This document shows, in pieces, positions 47,353 to 56,483 of a stretch of 64,000 nucleotides of DNA. Both the position numbers and the translations under genes were made by a program. The stretch's first letter is position 1. Each line of letters opens with the position of its first letter. The DNA comes from Pannonibacter sp051860505. Lineage in GTDB: Bacteria; Pseudomonadota; Alphaproteobacteria; Rhizobiales; Stappiaceae. The notes below the pieces were generated by a model. That model was not told where the DNA came from. It was given only the letters and a program-made list of their open reading frames with translations, and did no database searches. The DNA lies in contig NZ_JBHYDX010000013.1 in assembly GCF_051860505.1 (NCBI RefSeq), positions 62,001 through 126,000 of the forward strand. The letters run 5' to 3'.

Positions 47353-48276
47353 ATGACCGACCAAGCGATCGCCGGAACCGGCCGGAACCAGCCTCCACGT
47401 CTGCCGTTCCCCTTGCCCCGCCTCGACTTTGCCGTGACCTTCTGGCGTGAGGCGAACGGCGTGCAACGGGTGGCCATGATCCTGGCCCTGGTCCTGCTGG
47501 TGACAGCCCTGGCAGCCCCGCTGCTTGCGCCCTTTGATCCAAATGCCCAGAGCCTGATGTCCCGCCTGAGGCCGCCGGTGGGCTTTGAACGGGCAAAGCC
47601 CGCCTATCTGCTGGGGACCGATGAACTTGGCCGCGACATTCTCTCCCGCTGCCTCTACGGGCTGCGGCTGACCTTCACGCTGGCCCTGTGCGGTGCCGTG
47701 ATCGGGCTCGCCATCGGTTTCGTTCTTGGAATGTTCTCAGGCCTTGCCGGCGGCGCGGTCGATGACTTCGTCATGGGGCTTGTGGATGCGCAGATCGCCA
47801 TTCCGTTCACGCTGGTGGCCCTGCTGATCCTGGCCGTCTTCGGCTCCGGGCTCGACGTGATGATCCTGGTGCTCGGCCTCTACGGCTGGGAGCAATACAC
47901 CCGCATCGTCCGCGGCGAAGTGCGCAAGCTCAAGCAAATGCCGTTCATCGAGGCAGCGCGGGCCGCAGGCGCCACCCCCTGGCGCATCGCCCGCCGGCAT
48001 ATCCTGCCCAACATCGTCTCGCCGCTGGTGGTGCAGTTCACCTTGAGCTTCTCCAACATCGTGCTGCTGGAATCGACCTTGTCCTTCCTCGGGCTCGGCG
48101 TGCAGCCGCCGACCGCGACGCTGGGCTCGATGGTCGGCATCGGCCGCGACTACCTGCCGACCGCTCCCTGGATCGTGCTCGCTCCGGCCGCCGTGATCCT
48201 TCTCCTGACCTTTGCCGTGCAGATCCTGGGTGACTGGCTCCGGGACCGCGCCGACGTGCGCCTGCGCAGCCGCTGA
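47353..48276 (+). CDS. ABC transporter permease, DppC/OppC type
   Basis: 307 residues. N-terminal soluble segment then helices; LLGTDELGRDILSRCLYGLR (the conserved DxxGRD start of OppC) and the EAA loop FIEAARAAGATPWRIARRHI. It is the partner of the preceding permease. A 65-bp gap containing a Shine-Dalgarno separates it from the solute-binding gene. Confidence 0.92.
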   Translation: MTDQAIAGTGRNQPPRLPFPLPRLDFAVTFWREANGVQRVAMILALVLLVTALAAPLLAPFDPNAQSLMSRLRPPVGFERAKPAYLLGTDELGRDILSRCLYGLRLTFTLALCGAVIGLAIGFVLGMFSGLAGGAVDDFVMGLVDAQIAIPFTLVALLILAVFGSGLDVMILVLGLYGWEQYTRIVRGEVRKLKQMPFIEAARAAGATPWRIARRHILPNIVSPLVVQFTLSFSNIVLLESTLSFLGLGVQPPTATLGSMVGIGRDYLPTAPWIVLAPAAVILLLTFAVQILGDWLRDRADVRLRSR

Positions 48277-48341
48277 CATAACAGAAGCCGGAACGGCCGA
48301 CGTGCATCTCTCTTCCCTCACCCTCTCTTTTGGAGGCATTC

Positions 48342-49892
48342 ATGCTGAGACTTCTTGCAAGCACTGCCCTGATCAGCGCCGCCCTCGCCGGCACGGCCCT
48401 GTCCGCCGAGATCACCGTTGGCGCTGCCAACGTGTCGTCCTACCTGGATCCGGGCCGCGACCATTCCAACGTGGGCTCGCAGTTCTACTACAACAGCTTC
48501 GACACGCTGATCGGCCGCAACCACGACACCACCAAGACCGAGTGGACCCCGGCCCTGGCAACCTCGTGGAAGCTGATCGATGACACCACCATGGAGCTGA
48601 AGCTGCGCGACGGCGTCAAGTTCCACAACGGCGCGGCCATGACCGCCGATGACGTGGTGTTCTCGCTGAACCGCATGTTCCAGGCCGACTTCCCGCCCTA
48701 CCAGGTGCGCGCCCGCGACCGCTTCGACAACTTCGCCGGCGCGGAAAAGGTTGATGACCTGACCATCCGCGTGAAGGCCAAGCGCGCCGAGCCGCTGTGG
48801 GAGACGCTCCTGAACCTGCAACAGGTCATGATCATCCCGGCCGCCTACACCATGGGCCTTGCCGGCGACCCGGCCAAGCTGGAACACGATGACTTCGAAG
48901 CCTTCTCGCTGAAGCCGGTCGGCACCGGCCCCTACAAGGTGGCAGAGTTCGTTCCGGGCCAGACCATCGTCTGGGAGCGCTTCGCCGACTTCTGGGGCGA
49001 CAAGGCCCCGCTCGACAAGGTGACCGTCAAGCACATGCCGGAAACCGCCTCGCGCATCACCGCCCTGAAGACCGGTGAAGCCGACATCGTGACGAACATC
49101 GCCCCGGACCAGCTCGACATGATCGACAAGGACCCGGACATGAAGGCCTTCGGCGCGCCGACCGCCCTGTTCCACGTCATGATCATGAACCAGAACCATC
49201 CGAAGCTGAAGGATGCCCGCATCCGCCAGGCGCTGTCGCTGGCGATCGACCGCGACGCGCTGAACGAGGCGCTGTGGCTCGGCAAGGCCGTGGTTCCGGC
49301 CTCGCACACCATGGAAGAGTTCGGCGATCTCTACATGCCGGAGCTGAAGACCTTCGAATACAACCCGGAAAAGGCCAAGGAACTGCTCAAGGAGGCCGGC
49401 TACGACGGCTCCGAGATCACCTTCGACACGGCGGCCGGCTATTACACCAATGGTCTTCTGTCGACCCAGGCGATCATGGAGATGTGGGCAGCCGTTGGCG
49501 TCAAGGGCAAGATCAACGTCGGCGACAAGTGGACCGGCAACTCGCCGGAGCTGATGGTCCGCAACTGGTCCAACCCGATGTATTTCGCCGATCCGTTCGG
49601 TTCCTTCGGCGTGATGTGGGCGCCGGGCGGCCCGTCGCAGTCGGAAGGCCGCTTCAACACGGATGACGCCTATGCCGCCGCCTGGGAGAAGTTCCGCTTC
49701 TCCGGCGACGTCGAGCTGCGCCGCGCGGCCTATGCCGAGCTGATGGACCGCGTGAAGGCCGATCCGGCCCTGCTGCCGCTCTATCGTCCCTATGAAGCCT
49801 GGGCGATGAAGAACTCGGTCAACTGGCAGACCAAGCCGGGCCACATCCCCTATGTGCTCGACTTCCGCGCCGGCTCCATCTCCTTCAACTGA
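48342..49892 (+). CDS. ABC transporter periplasmic solute-binding protein (SBP family 5)
   Basis: 516 residues from the ATG at 48342, preceded by GGAGG. Signal peptide MLRLLASTALISAALAGTAL with cleavage after LSA. Family 5 blocks: LATSWKLIDDTTMELKLRDG, MTADDVVFSLNRM, DARIRQALSLAIDRDALNEA. The family binds peptides, nickel, glycosides and other solutes. The HAD and metallophosphoesterase neighbours would fit a phosphorylated ligand, but that is an inference. Followed by the repeat element at 49906-50148. Confidence 0.93.
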   Translation: MLRLLASTALISAALAGTALSAEITVGAANVSSYLDPGRDHSNVGSQFYYNSFDTLIGRNHDTTKTEWTPALATSWKLIDDTTMELKLRDGVKFHNGAAMTADDVVFSLNRMFQADFPPYQVRARDRFDNFAGAEKVDDLTIRVKAKRAEPLWETLLNLQQVMIIPAAYTMGLAGDPAKLEHDDFEAFSLKPVGTGPYKVAEFVPGQTIVWERFADFWGDKAPLDKVTVKHMPETASRITALKTGEADIVTNIAPDQLDMIDKDPDMKAFGAPTALFHVMIMNQNHPKLKDARIRQALSLAIDRDALNEALWLGKAVVPASHTMEEFGDLYMPELKTFEYNPEKAKELLKEAGYDGSEITFDTAAGYYTNGLLSTQAIMEMWAAVGVKGKINVGDKWTGNSPELMVRNWSNPMYFADPFGSFGVMWAPGGPSQSEGRFNTDDAYAAAWEKFRFSGDVELRRAAYAELMDRVKADPALLPLYRPYEAWAMKNSVNWQTKPGHIPYVLDFRAGSISFN

Positions 49893-49905
49893 GCCTGACA
49901 TCAAG

Positions 49906-49934
49906 CCGGAGCGCTGCCCCTCGCAGCGCTCCGG
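49906..49934 (+). terminator. Hairpin, left duplicate at element copy 3
   Basis: A 29-base palindrome: CCGGAGCGCTG-CCCCTCG-CAGCGCTCCGG, 13 bp after the solute-binding protein stop. A near-identical copy (two differences) stands at 50120-50148. Confidence 0.75.
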
Positions 49935-49937
49935 TCA

Positions 49938-50118
49938 GACTGCTGACAAACCCTCTATCGTCATCCCGGGCGCAGCGCAGCGGAGACCCGGGACCGGAGA
50001 GCCAAGGTCTCTCCTGGGATAACTCATTGAAAGATAGAGACCCCGGCTCTCCGGTCCCGGCTCGGCGCTTCGCTTGGCCGGGATGACTTGGGTGAGGTCG
50101 AGGTTTCTCATCAAGCTC
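49938..50118. repeat. Palindromic intergenic element, copy 3 (181 bp)
   Basis: Starts GACTGCTGACAAACC and ends TTTCTCATCAAGCTC, a terminal inverted repeat matching copies 1 and 2. Inner halves carry CGTCATCCCGGGCGCAGC and the inverse TGGCCGGGATGAC. It is placed between two related hairpins within the operon, between the solute-binding protein and the metallophosphoesterase. Confidence 0.85.
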
Positions 50119-50119
50119 G

Positions 50120-50148
50120 CCGGAGCGCTGCCCCTTGCGGCGCTCCGG
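50120..50148 (+). terminator. Hairpin, right duplicate at element copy 3
   Basis: CCGGAGCGCTG-CCCCTTG-CGGCGCTCCGG pairs similarly to 49906-49934 and is followed by TTT. Two of 29 bases differ. In the operon it may act as an attenuator that sets lower levels of downstream genes. Confidence 0.7.
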
Positions 50149-50178
50149 TTTCCCGAATTGCCAAAAGGATCCCTTGCC

Positions 50179-51048
50179 GTGACCGTCCGTCTTGCCCTCA
50201 TTGCCGATATCCATCATGGCGCGCCCTCTGCCACCAAGCGCGGTGACACCGCCCTTGAGCTGATGGAGGAGTTCGCCCGCTTCACCAACGCCGCACGCCC
50301 GGATCTGGCCATCGATCTCGGCGACCGGATTTCCGACATCGACCGCGACACGGATTTGCGGCTGGAGCGCGAGGTCGCCGAAGCCTTCGCCCCGATCACC
50401 ACGCCGGTGCGCCACATCTGCGGCAACCATGACCGCGACCACCTGGAGGTCGCCGACAATGAGGCGATCCTCGGCCAGAGCCTTGCAAACGAGACCATCG
50501 ACATCGGCGGCTGGCGCATTGCGCTGTGGCGGGCCGACAGCCGCATCATCCGCACGCCGGAACATTCCGGCTTCGTGCTGAAGGAAGCCGACCTCTTGTG
50601 GCTGTCGCGCGTGGCCCAGACCGCCGACCGGCCGCTGCTCGTCATGAGCCATGTGCCGATCTCCGGCCATGCCCAGACCGGCAACTACTATTTCCAGAAC
50701 AACCCGTCCGCCTCGACCTATCCCCATGCCGAGCGCGCCCGCGCGGCCCTGGCCCAGGCCCGCGTGCCGGTGGTCTGCATGGCCGGCCACGTGCACTGGA
50801 ACACCATCACGAAGGTCGACGGCATCGTCCACATGACGCAGCAGTCGCTGACCGAGAGCTTCACCACCTCGGGCGAGCCGGCCGGCGCCTTCGGAATCCT
50901 GGAGCTTGGCGACACCGTCTCCTGGCAGGTCGAGGGCAAGGATCCGGTCCGCTTTGGCTTCACGCCAACGGCGGAGCGCTGGACGCCGGTGATGCCGGTG
51001 TTTGATAGCCTGCCCGAGTTTGCCGCCCGCCGGCGGACCGCAGCATGA
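50179..51048 (+). CDS. Metallophosphoesterase
   Basis: 289 residues from the GTG at 50179 (VTVRLALIADIHHG), with AAGGA nine bases upstream. Earlier in-frame codons read through the repeat element and are rejected. Calcineurin-like motifs: ADIHH, DLGDRISD, GNHDRD (the GNH[DE] motif), LVMSHVPI and GHVH. Probably cleaves a phosphoester imported by the surrounding transporter. Its TGA overlaps the ATG of the next gene (ATGA). Confidence 0.88.
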   Translation: MTVRLALIADIHHGAPSATKRGDTALELMEEFARFTNAARPDLAIDLGDRISDIDRDTDLRLEREVAEAFAPITTPVRHICGNHDRDHLEVADNEAILGQSLANETIDIGGWRIALWRADSRIIRTPEHSGFVLKEADLLWLSRVAQTADRPLLVMSHVPISGHAQTGNYYFQNNPSASTYPHAERARAALAQARVPVVCMAGHVHWNTITKVDGIVHMTQQSLTESFTTSGEPAGAFGILELGDTVSWQVEGKDPVRFGFTPTAERWTPVMPVFDSLPEFAARRRTAA

Positions 51049-52811
51049 CCGCCGCGCCGGAGACCACCGGCCAGCCGATCCTGGCCGTCGAGGGCCTGAA
51101 GGTGGCCTTCGGCGCGCATGAGGCCGTGAAGGGCCTGAGCTTCTCCATCGGCGCCGGCGAGACGCTGGCGCTGGTAGGGGAATCCGGCTCAGGCAAGTCG
51201 GCAACCGCGCTCGCCATCCTGCGCCTGATCGAACGCGAAGGCGGCAAGATCGCTGGCGGTCGGGTTCTGCTTGGCGCAGGGAGCGACCAGATCGAGCTGA
51301 CCGGACTTTCCGACGACGCCCTGACCGACATTCGCGGCAACCGGGTGTCCATGGTGTTCCAGGAACCAATGACCTCGCTGAACCCGGTGATGACCATTGG
51401 CGCCCAACTCGCCGAAGTGTTTATCCGGCATCGCGGCATGAGCGAACGCGCGGCCCTAACCGAGGCCAAGGCCGGGCTGGAGGCAGTGCGCATTCCCGAC
51501 GCGCAGCGCCGGCTGGGACAGTATCCGCATGAATTGTCCGGCGGCCTGCGCCAGCGGGTAATGATCGCCATGGCGCTGGCCTGCCGCCCGGACCTTCTCA
51601 TTGCAGATGAACCGACCACGGCACTGGACGTGACGACGCAGGCCGAAATCCTCGACCTGATCCGGTCGCTGCAAGCCGAGATCGGCATGGGACTTCTTTT
51701 CATTACGCATGACATGGGCGTCGTCTCGGAGATCGCGGATCGGGTTCTCGTGTTGCGGCATGGGCTGGCGGTCGAGGAGGCCCGTGTCGCCGACCTGTTC
51801 CGGTCGCCCCAGGCCGCCTATTCACGCACGCTGATGGCCGCCACGCCGCGCCTCGGCAGCGGCAGCCTGACCGGGCCAGCCGGCACGACGCCGGTGCTGA
51901 AGGTCACGGGCCTTTCCACCCGGTTCCAGATGCGCAAGGGCTTCCTGCGCCGGGTGCAGGGGGAACTGCATGCGGTGCGCAATGTCAGCCTGACGCTGAA
52001 CGAGGGCGAGACGCTCGGTCTCGTCGGCGAGTCTGGTTGCGGCAAGTCCACGCTGGCGCGCAGTGTTCTGCGACTGGTCGAACCGGCCGAGGGTCACATC
52101 GAAGTGGCAGGCCGGCCCTTGACCGGCCTCTCGGCCGCAGCGCTGAGACCAGAAAGACGGCTGGCGCAGATGGTGTTTCAGGATCCGTTTGCCAGCCTCA
52201 ACCCGCGCCTGCCGGTGCATGAGCTTGTGACCGAGCCGGCCCGGATCCACGGACTTGTCATCGAAAGGGACCAGAAGGCACTGGCTGTCGAACTGGTGAT
52301 GCGGGTCGGGCTCGAAGCAGACTGCATTCACCGGTACCCGCACCAGTTCTCCGGCGGGCAACGGCAGCGGCTTTGCATCGCGCGCGCTTTGTCGGTCAGA
52401 CCCAAACTGATCGTTGCCGATGAAGCGGTCTCCGCACTGGACGTTTCGATTGCCCGTCAGGTGACGGATCTGATGCTCGACTTGCAGCAGCGCGAGGACA
52501 TGTCATTTCTTTTCATTTCGCATGATATTGCTGTTGTCGAGCGGGTCAGTCACCGCATCGCGGTGATGTATGGCGGCCAGATCGTCGAAATGGGACCGAC
52601 TGCCGAGGTGCTGGCGCAGCCGAGGCACAGCTACACGCGGCGGCTGCTGGCGGCTGTCCCGGCCGCTGACCCGGAGCGCAGGCGGCCGGCCGGTGCGATG
52701 CGTCTCAGTGTCCCGCCGGCCATGGCCTTCACCCGCCCGGGCGAGACGCTTGAGGAGCTGCCGTTGATCGAAATGAGCCCCGGGCATTTCGTCCGCGCGG
52801 AAGCCGCCTGA
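51045..52811 (+). CDS. ABC transporter ATP-binding protein, fused DppD-DppF type
   Basis: 588 residues containing two complete ATPase domains. First: Walker A GESGSGKSATA (about 45-55), signature LSGGLRQRVMIA, Walker B LLIADEPTTALD. Second: GESGCGKSTLAR (about 327-338), FSGGQRQRLCIA, LIVADEAVSALD. Fused Dpp/Opp ATPases of this length are common. It completes the importer begun at 46423. The ATG overlaps the metallophosphoesterase stop. Confidence 0.93.
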   Translation: MTAAPETTGQPILAVEGLKVAFGAHEAVKGLSFSIGAGETLALVGESGSGKSATALAILRLIEREGGKIAGGRVLLGAGSDQIELTGLSDDALTDIRGNRVSMVFQEPMTSLNPVMTIGAQLAEVFIRHRGMSERAALTEAKAGLEAVRIPDAQRRLGQYPHELSGGLRQRVMIAMALACRPDLLIADEPTTALDVTTQAEILDLIRSLQAEIGMGLLFITHDMGVVSEIADRVLVLRHGLAVEEARVADLFRSPQAAYSRTLMAATPRLGSGSLTGPAGTTPVLKVTGLSTRFQMRKGFLRRVQGELHAVRNVSLTLNEGETLGLVGESGCGKSTLARSVLRLVEPAEGHIEVAGRPLTGLSAAALRPERRLAQMVFQDPFASLNPRLPVHELVTEPARIHGLVIERDQKALAVELVMRVGLEADCIHRYPHQFSGGQRQRLCIARALSVRPKLIVADEAVSALDVSIARQVTDLMLDLQQREDMSFLFISHDIAVVERVSHRIAVMYGGQIVEMGPTAEVLAQPRHSYTRRLLAAVPAADPERRRPAGAMRLSVPPAMAFTRPGETLEELPLIEMSPGHFVRAEAA

Positions 52812-52947
52812 CATCCGGCCTTGCGCCAGTTGCGCGATCGGACAGGCGCAACCTGTTTGCGCTGCGATGCTGCGTCGCAGAACCGGCATGGCGTGTCGTT
52901 TTCGGATTATCCGCAACGGCCCGCCCGTGGTGGATTGGGGCATGACC

Positions 52948-53143
52948 AGGGTGCCCTGCCTCGGCGACGCGGCAGGGAGAATTGGGAAGCCGGTGACATG
53001 GGCCTTGTGGCGCATGGCAAGCCGGCGCTGCCCCCGCAACGGTGGCGAGGACAGGAGCGCGGTGGAGGAGCCACTGGGGCAACCCGGGAAGGTGCCGCAT
53101 CCGGGCCGCAAGGCCGCCTCGAAGCCCGGAAACCAGCCCTGGC
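52948..53143 (+). ncRNA. Cobalamin (B12) riboswitch
   Basis: All conserved blocks appear in order: GGTGCCCTGC, GAATTGGGAAGCCGGTG, CCGGCGCTGCCCCCGCAAC followed by GGT, GCCACTGGGGCAACCCGGGA followed by AGG, and the closing AAGCCCGGAAACCAGCCCTG. It ends about 120 bp before the ATG at 53266 of the Rieske oxygenase gene. No T-run follows, so translational control is more likely. Cobalamin riboswitches repress the downstream gene when B12 is bound. A reading frame through this RNA joins the oxygenase frame but is not real protein sequence. Confidence 0.95.
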
Positions 53144-53265
53144 CATCAGGAACCCAACGGATCGCGGTGGGCGGACCGGGGCGGTGCAGGCTGTGGCGGA
53201 GGGAGACCGCCGGAGCGCACCTGTCCCTGCCCCCAGTCCCCCGCCGGCAAGCGGAATGTGAGGCC

Positions 53266-54510
53266 ATGGACGTTCGCAATGACATGCTGAGCCGCGTAAA
53301 GACCCGGCGGGAAGGCTTTTCTCTCGATCAGGCCTTTTACATCGATCCGGAGTATTTCAAGCTCGACCTGGATCTTATCTGGTACCGCGACTGGCTGTTC
53401 GTCGGCCATGACTGCGAGGTGGCCAAGGCCAGCAGCTTCTTCACCGTGCAGGTCGGCGACTATCCGGTGGTGATCCTGCGCGACAGCGATGGCCAGATCC
53501 GTGCCTTCCACAATTCCTGCCGCCATCGCGGCAGCCGGGTTTGCACGGAGCATCGCGGCTCAAGCGCAAGGCTCGTCTGCCCCTATCACCAGTGGACCTA
53601 TGACCTCGACGGCAGCCTGCTCTATGCGCGGCAGATGGCCGAGGACTTCGACAAGTCGCAGTTCTCGCTTAAAGCCGTCGCCTGCGAGAGCGTGGCCGGC
53701 TACATCTTCATCTGCCTTGCGGACAAGCCGTCCGAGTTCGCGCCCTTTGCTGAGCTGATGCAACCCTATTTCGCGCCGCACCGCCTCACCGAGGCCAAGG
53801 TCGCCTTCGAGAGCACGATCATCGAGAAGGGCAACTGGAAGCTCGTCTGGGAGAACAACCGAGAGTGCTACCACTGCGCCGGCAACCACCCCGAACTCTG
53901 CAAGACCTATCCGGAAGCCCCGACGGTGACTGGCGTCTCTGGCGGCGACGAGGACCCGGAGTTGACCGAGCACTGGACGCGGCTGGAAGCGGGCGGCCTG
54001 CCGAGCCGGTTCCAGATGCACGAGAGCGGCCAGTTCCGCGCCTGCCGCACCCCGCTGATCGGCGATGCTGCGAGCTACACCATCTCCGGTCGGCCTGCCG
54101 TACAGGAGCTTCTGTCGGCAGACGTGACCCAGGAGCGGATCGGCGCGCTGCTGCTGTTCCACTATCCGACCACCTGGAACCACGTGCTGACCGACCACGC
54201 GGTGACCTTCCGCGTGCTGCCGATCAGCGCCACCGAGACGGCCGTGACCACAAAGTGGCTGGTCAACAAGGACGCGGTCGAGGGCGTCGACTATGACCTC
54301 GACACGCTGACCCATGTCTGGATGCAGACCAACGACCAGGACCGGCGGATCGTCGAGGAGAATGCCTTCGGCATCAAGTCGCCCGCCTATGAGCCCGGCC
54401 CCTATTCCGAACTGCACGAGGGCGGCGTGATGCAGTTCGTTGACTGGTATTGCCGCAATGTCGAAACGCGCCTGACGACAGGTGCCAAGTCGTTGCGCAG
54501 CGTCGCCTGA
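53266..54510 (+). CDS. gbcA-like: Rieske-type oxygenase, glycine betaine monooxygenase (GbcA)-like
   Basis: 414 residues. Rieske [2Fe-2S] ligands C85, H87 (CRHRG) and C105, H108 (CPYHQW). The mononuclear iron site is in the GbcA/Stc2-type segment ENNRECYHCAGNHPEL (H203, H208), with a further acidic ligand near TNDQDR. These features fit enzymes that oxidatively demethylate quaternary ammonium compounds such as glycine betaine or stachydrine. A dedicated reductase follows 12 bp later. The mRNA carries a cobalamin riboswitch. The gene may replace corrinoid demethylation when B12 is scarce; that is an inference. Confidence 0.88.
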   Translation: MDVRNDMLSRVKTRREGFSLDQAFYIDPEYFKLDLDLIWYRDWLFVGHDCEVAKASSFFTVQVGDYPVVILRDSDGQIRAFHNSCRHRGSRVCTEHRGSSARLVCPYHQWTYDLDGSLLYARQMAEDFDKSQFSLKAVACESVAGYIFICLADKPSEFAPFAELMQPYFAPHRLTEAKVAFESTIIEKGNWKLVWENNRECYHCAGNHPELCKTYPEAPTVTGVSGGDEDPELTEHWTRLEAGGLPSRFQMHESGQFRACRTPLIGDAASYTISGRPAVQELLSADVTQERIGALLLFHYPTTWNHVLTDHAVTFRVLPISATETAVTTKWLVNKDAVEGVDYDLDTLTHVWMQTNDQDRRIVEENAFGIKSPAYEPGPYSELHEGGVMQFVDWYCRNVETRLTTGAKSLRSVA

Positions 54511-54522
54511 GGATCCTGATCC

Positions 54523-55752
54523 ATGACCGTCAAACCGGATTTTGCCGCAGGCCTCGCCCTGCCCTTCGCCAGCACCGCCCCCTGGAAGGGACCGGCAACG
54601 CGGCTGGAGGTGCTGGCCGTGATCGACGAAACCGCCGACGTGAAGACCTTCGTCTTTCGGCCCGAAGGCGGCGGCTGGTTCTCCTACAAGCCCGGCCAGT
54701 TCGTGACGCTGGAGCTGCCGGTGCCCGGCGGGCCGGTGTGGCGGACCTATACGCTCTCCTCCACGCCGACGCGGCCCTTCTCCGCCTCGGTGACGGTGAA
54801 GGCGCAAGGCTGCAGCATCGGCACGCGCTGGATGTTCGACACGCTGGTGCCGGGCATGACGCTGACCGCGAGCGGCCCGGCCGGACATTTCAGCCACTGG
54901 AACCATCTGGCCGAGCGCTATCTGTTCCTGTCTGCGGGCTCCGGCATCACGCCGATGATTTCGATGCTGCGCGCGATGGCCGACACGGCCCCGGCCAGCG
55001 ACGTGGCTTTTCTCACCTGCGGCCGCACGCCCGCCGATCTTTTGTTTCGCGACGAACTGGAGATGCTAGAGCGGCAGATGCCGAAGCTGGCACTGGGGCT
55101 GATGGTGGAGCGCAAGAGCGCCGCCGACCGCTGGCACGGCCTGACCGGGCGCATCGACATGGCGCGGTTGAAGTTCCTGGTGCGCGACTACCGGCAGCGG
55201 GAGATCTTCTGCTGCGGCCCGGAACCCTTCATGGCCGGTGTGCGCCTGATGCTGGAAGATGCCGGCTTCGACATGCGGCACTACCACGAGGAAAGCTTCG
55301 GCGCGCCGGCAAAAATTGCAACAGATCAGCCCGTGGCGATCCCCGCCGCACTGACCATCGCGCCTACCGTCCCATTACGCCTTGCAATGGCGAGTGGCAC
55401 CGTTGAAGCGCCCGGACAGGCCGCAGGGCCAGTCAGGGAACCGGGCGCGCCCGACTTGTCGCCCCCCGCCGGGGCGGACCCGGCCAGCGACGGCCTGGAG
55501 TTGCAGTTCAGCCGCAGCGACATGCGCATGACCTCCCCGCCCGGCGCCACCTTACTTCAGGCGGCCCGCGCGGCTTCCGTCCGCATCCCGGCCGCCTGCG
55601 AGGCCGGCATGTGCGGCACCTGCAAGGTGAAGATGACGGCGGGCGACGTCACCATGACCCACAATGGCGGCATCACGCAGGAGGAGATCGCACAAGGCTA
55701 TGTGCTCGCCTGCTGCTCGCATCCGGTCAGCGCCGTGACGCTGGAGGCGTGA
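54523..55752 (+). CDS. gbcB-like: Oxygenase reductase: FAD/NAD domain fused to [2Fe-2S] ferredoxin (GbcB-like)
   Basis: 409 residues. N-terminal FAD part with RTYTLSSTP, NAD part with FLSAGSGITPMISM and CCGPEPFM. A long disordered Ala/Pro-rich linker (about 275-325) leads to a plant-type ferredoxin domain, CEAGMCGTCKVK, with the fourth cysteine in ACCSHP. It passes electrons from NADH to the Rieske oxygenase encoded just upstream. The pair forms the usual two-component system, here under the same riboswitch. Confidence 0.92.
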   Translation: MTVKPDFAAGLALPFASTAPWKGPATRLEVLAVIDETADVKTFVFRPEGGGWFSYKPGQFVTLELPVPGGPVWRTYTLSSTPTRPFSASVTVKAQGCSIGTRWMFDTLVPGMTLTASGPAGHFSHWNHLAERYLFLSAGSGITPMISMLRAMADTAPASDVAFLTCGRTPADLLFRDELEMLERQMPKLALGLMVERKSAADRWHGLTGRIDMARLKFLVRDYRQREIFCCGPEPFMAGVRLMLEDAGFDMRHYHEESFGAPAKIATDQPVAIPAALTIAPTVPLRLAMASGTVEAPGQAAGPVREPGAPDLSPPAGADPASDGLELQFSRSDMRMTSPPGATLLQAARAASVRIPAACEAGMCGTCKVKMTAGDVTMTHNGGITQEEIAQGYVLACCSHPVSAVTLEA

Positions 55753-55964
55753 AGCGCCTTGGGCAGAATATGCCGACCAGAGCGCAGCGCAAAGGGCAGA
55801 CCAGGCATTGCATTCGGATTGAACCGCAACCGCATCAAAGCCAATCGGGCCGCAGCGACGAGCCCGCCCCCTGGCACGAAGACTGCTAATCTATGGTTGC
55901 AACACTCTGGCGCCACCCCCGACCGGGCAATTCCTGCCCGGTGGACGCGCCAAGGGAGACAGCC

Positions 55965-56483
55965 ATGGATGTCACTTCAGTCCAACGACCGGATTCCGTC
56001 CGGCAACTGCGGCCAGCCGCCACGCCAGCGGCGACGTTCACCGGGACCGCGCAGGACAAATCGTCCACGACGACACCCCCGACCGCCCAGCGGACGCGGA
56101 TCGAGCACTACGAAGACGTCACGCACCTGGCCCCCAAGGGCGATGGCCGCGAGCTGATGAAGCAGCTCTACACGCCCGAAGAACGTCAGGAAATGGCAAA
56201 TCGGCTTATCGAGATGACACGAGCTGATGCAAGGCATCGGCAGGATCGCATCAATTTCCTTGAGCAGCACATTGACTATTTAAACAAAAGGAATGCCGGA
56301 AAATCAGCAATGCTGTCCATTCAAGAGAAAAACAGAAACGAACAAGTCGTTTCCGATTACCGTGAACAATTGTATCGATTCAATAGCTACGAGGTCGAGA
56401 ATGACGCTGGCCGCAAAGCAATCCTAAGAACCGCGGCAATGATGCTAGATACGAGCTATGAAAACGTTGAGCAGATGGTTTGA
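55965..56483 (+). CDS. Helical protein of unknown function
   Basis: 172 residues from the ATG at 55965 (MDVTSVQRPDSVRQLRPAAT) with GGGAG upstream. First 55 residues are Pro/Thr/Ala-rich and disordered; the rest is strongly helical (LYTPEERQEMANRLIEMTRA, YLNKRNAGKSAMLSIQEKN). No membrane segment or known domain. The second half of the gene is AT-richer than the first, which might mean a mosaic origin. A hairpin (ACCGGGCA/TGCCCGGT) at 55922-55942 lies upstream. No function is inferred. Confidence 0.65.
   Translation: MDVTSVQRPDSVRQLRPAATPAATFTGTAQDKSSTTTPPTAQRTRIEHYEDVTHLAPKGDGRELMKQLYTPEERQEMANRLIEMTRADARHRQDRINFLEQHIDYLNKRNAGKSAMLSIQEKNRNEQVVSDYREQLYRFNSYEVENDAGRKAILRTAAMMLDTSYENVEQMV

Noticed and set aside
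50074..50178. Longer N-terminus for the metallophosphoesterase
   Set aside because: These codons translate the repeat element and hairpin; the GTG at 50179 matches the family start.
52867..53265. N-terminal extension of the Rieske oxygenase reading frame by 133 codons
   Set aside because: The extension runs exactly through the cobalamin riboswitch and lacks similarity to the enzyme family; the conserved protein begins at the ATG at 53266.
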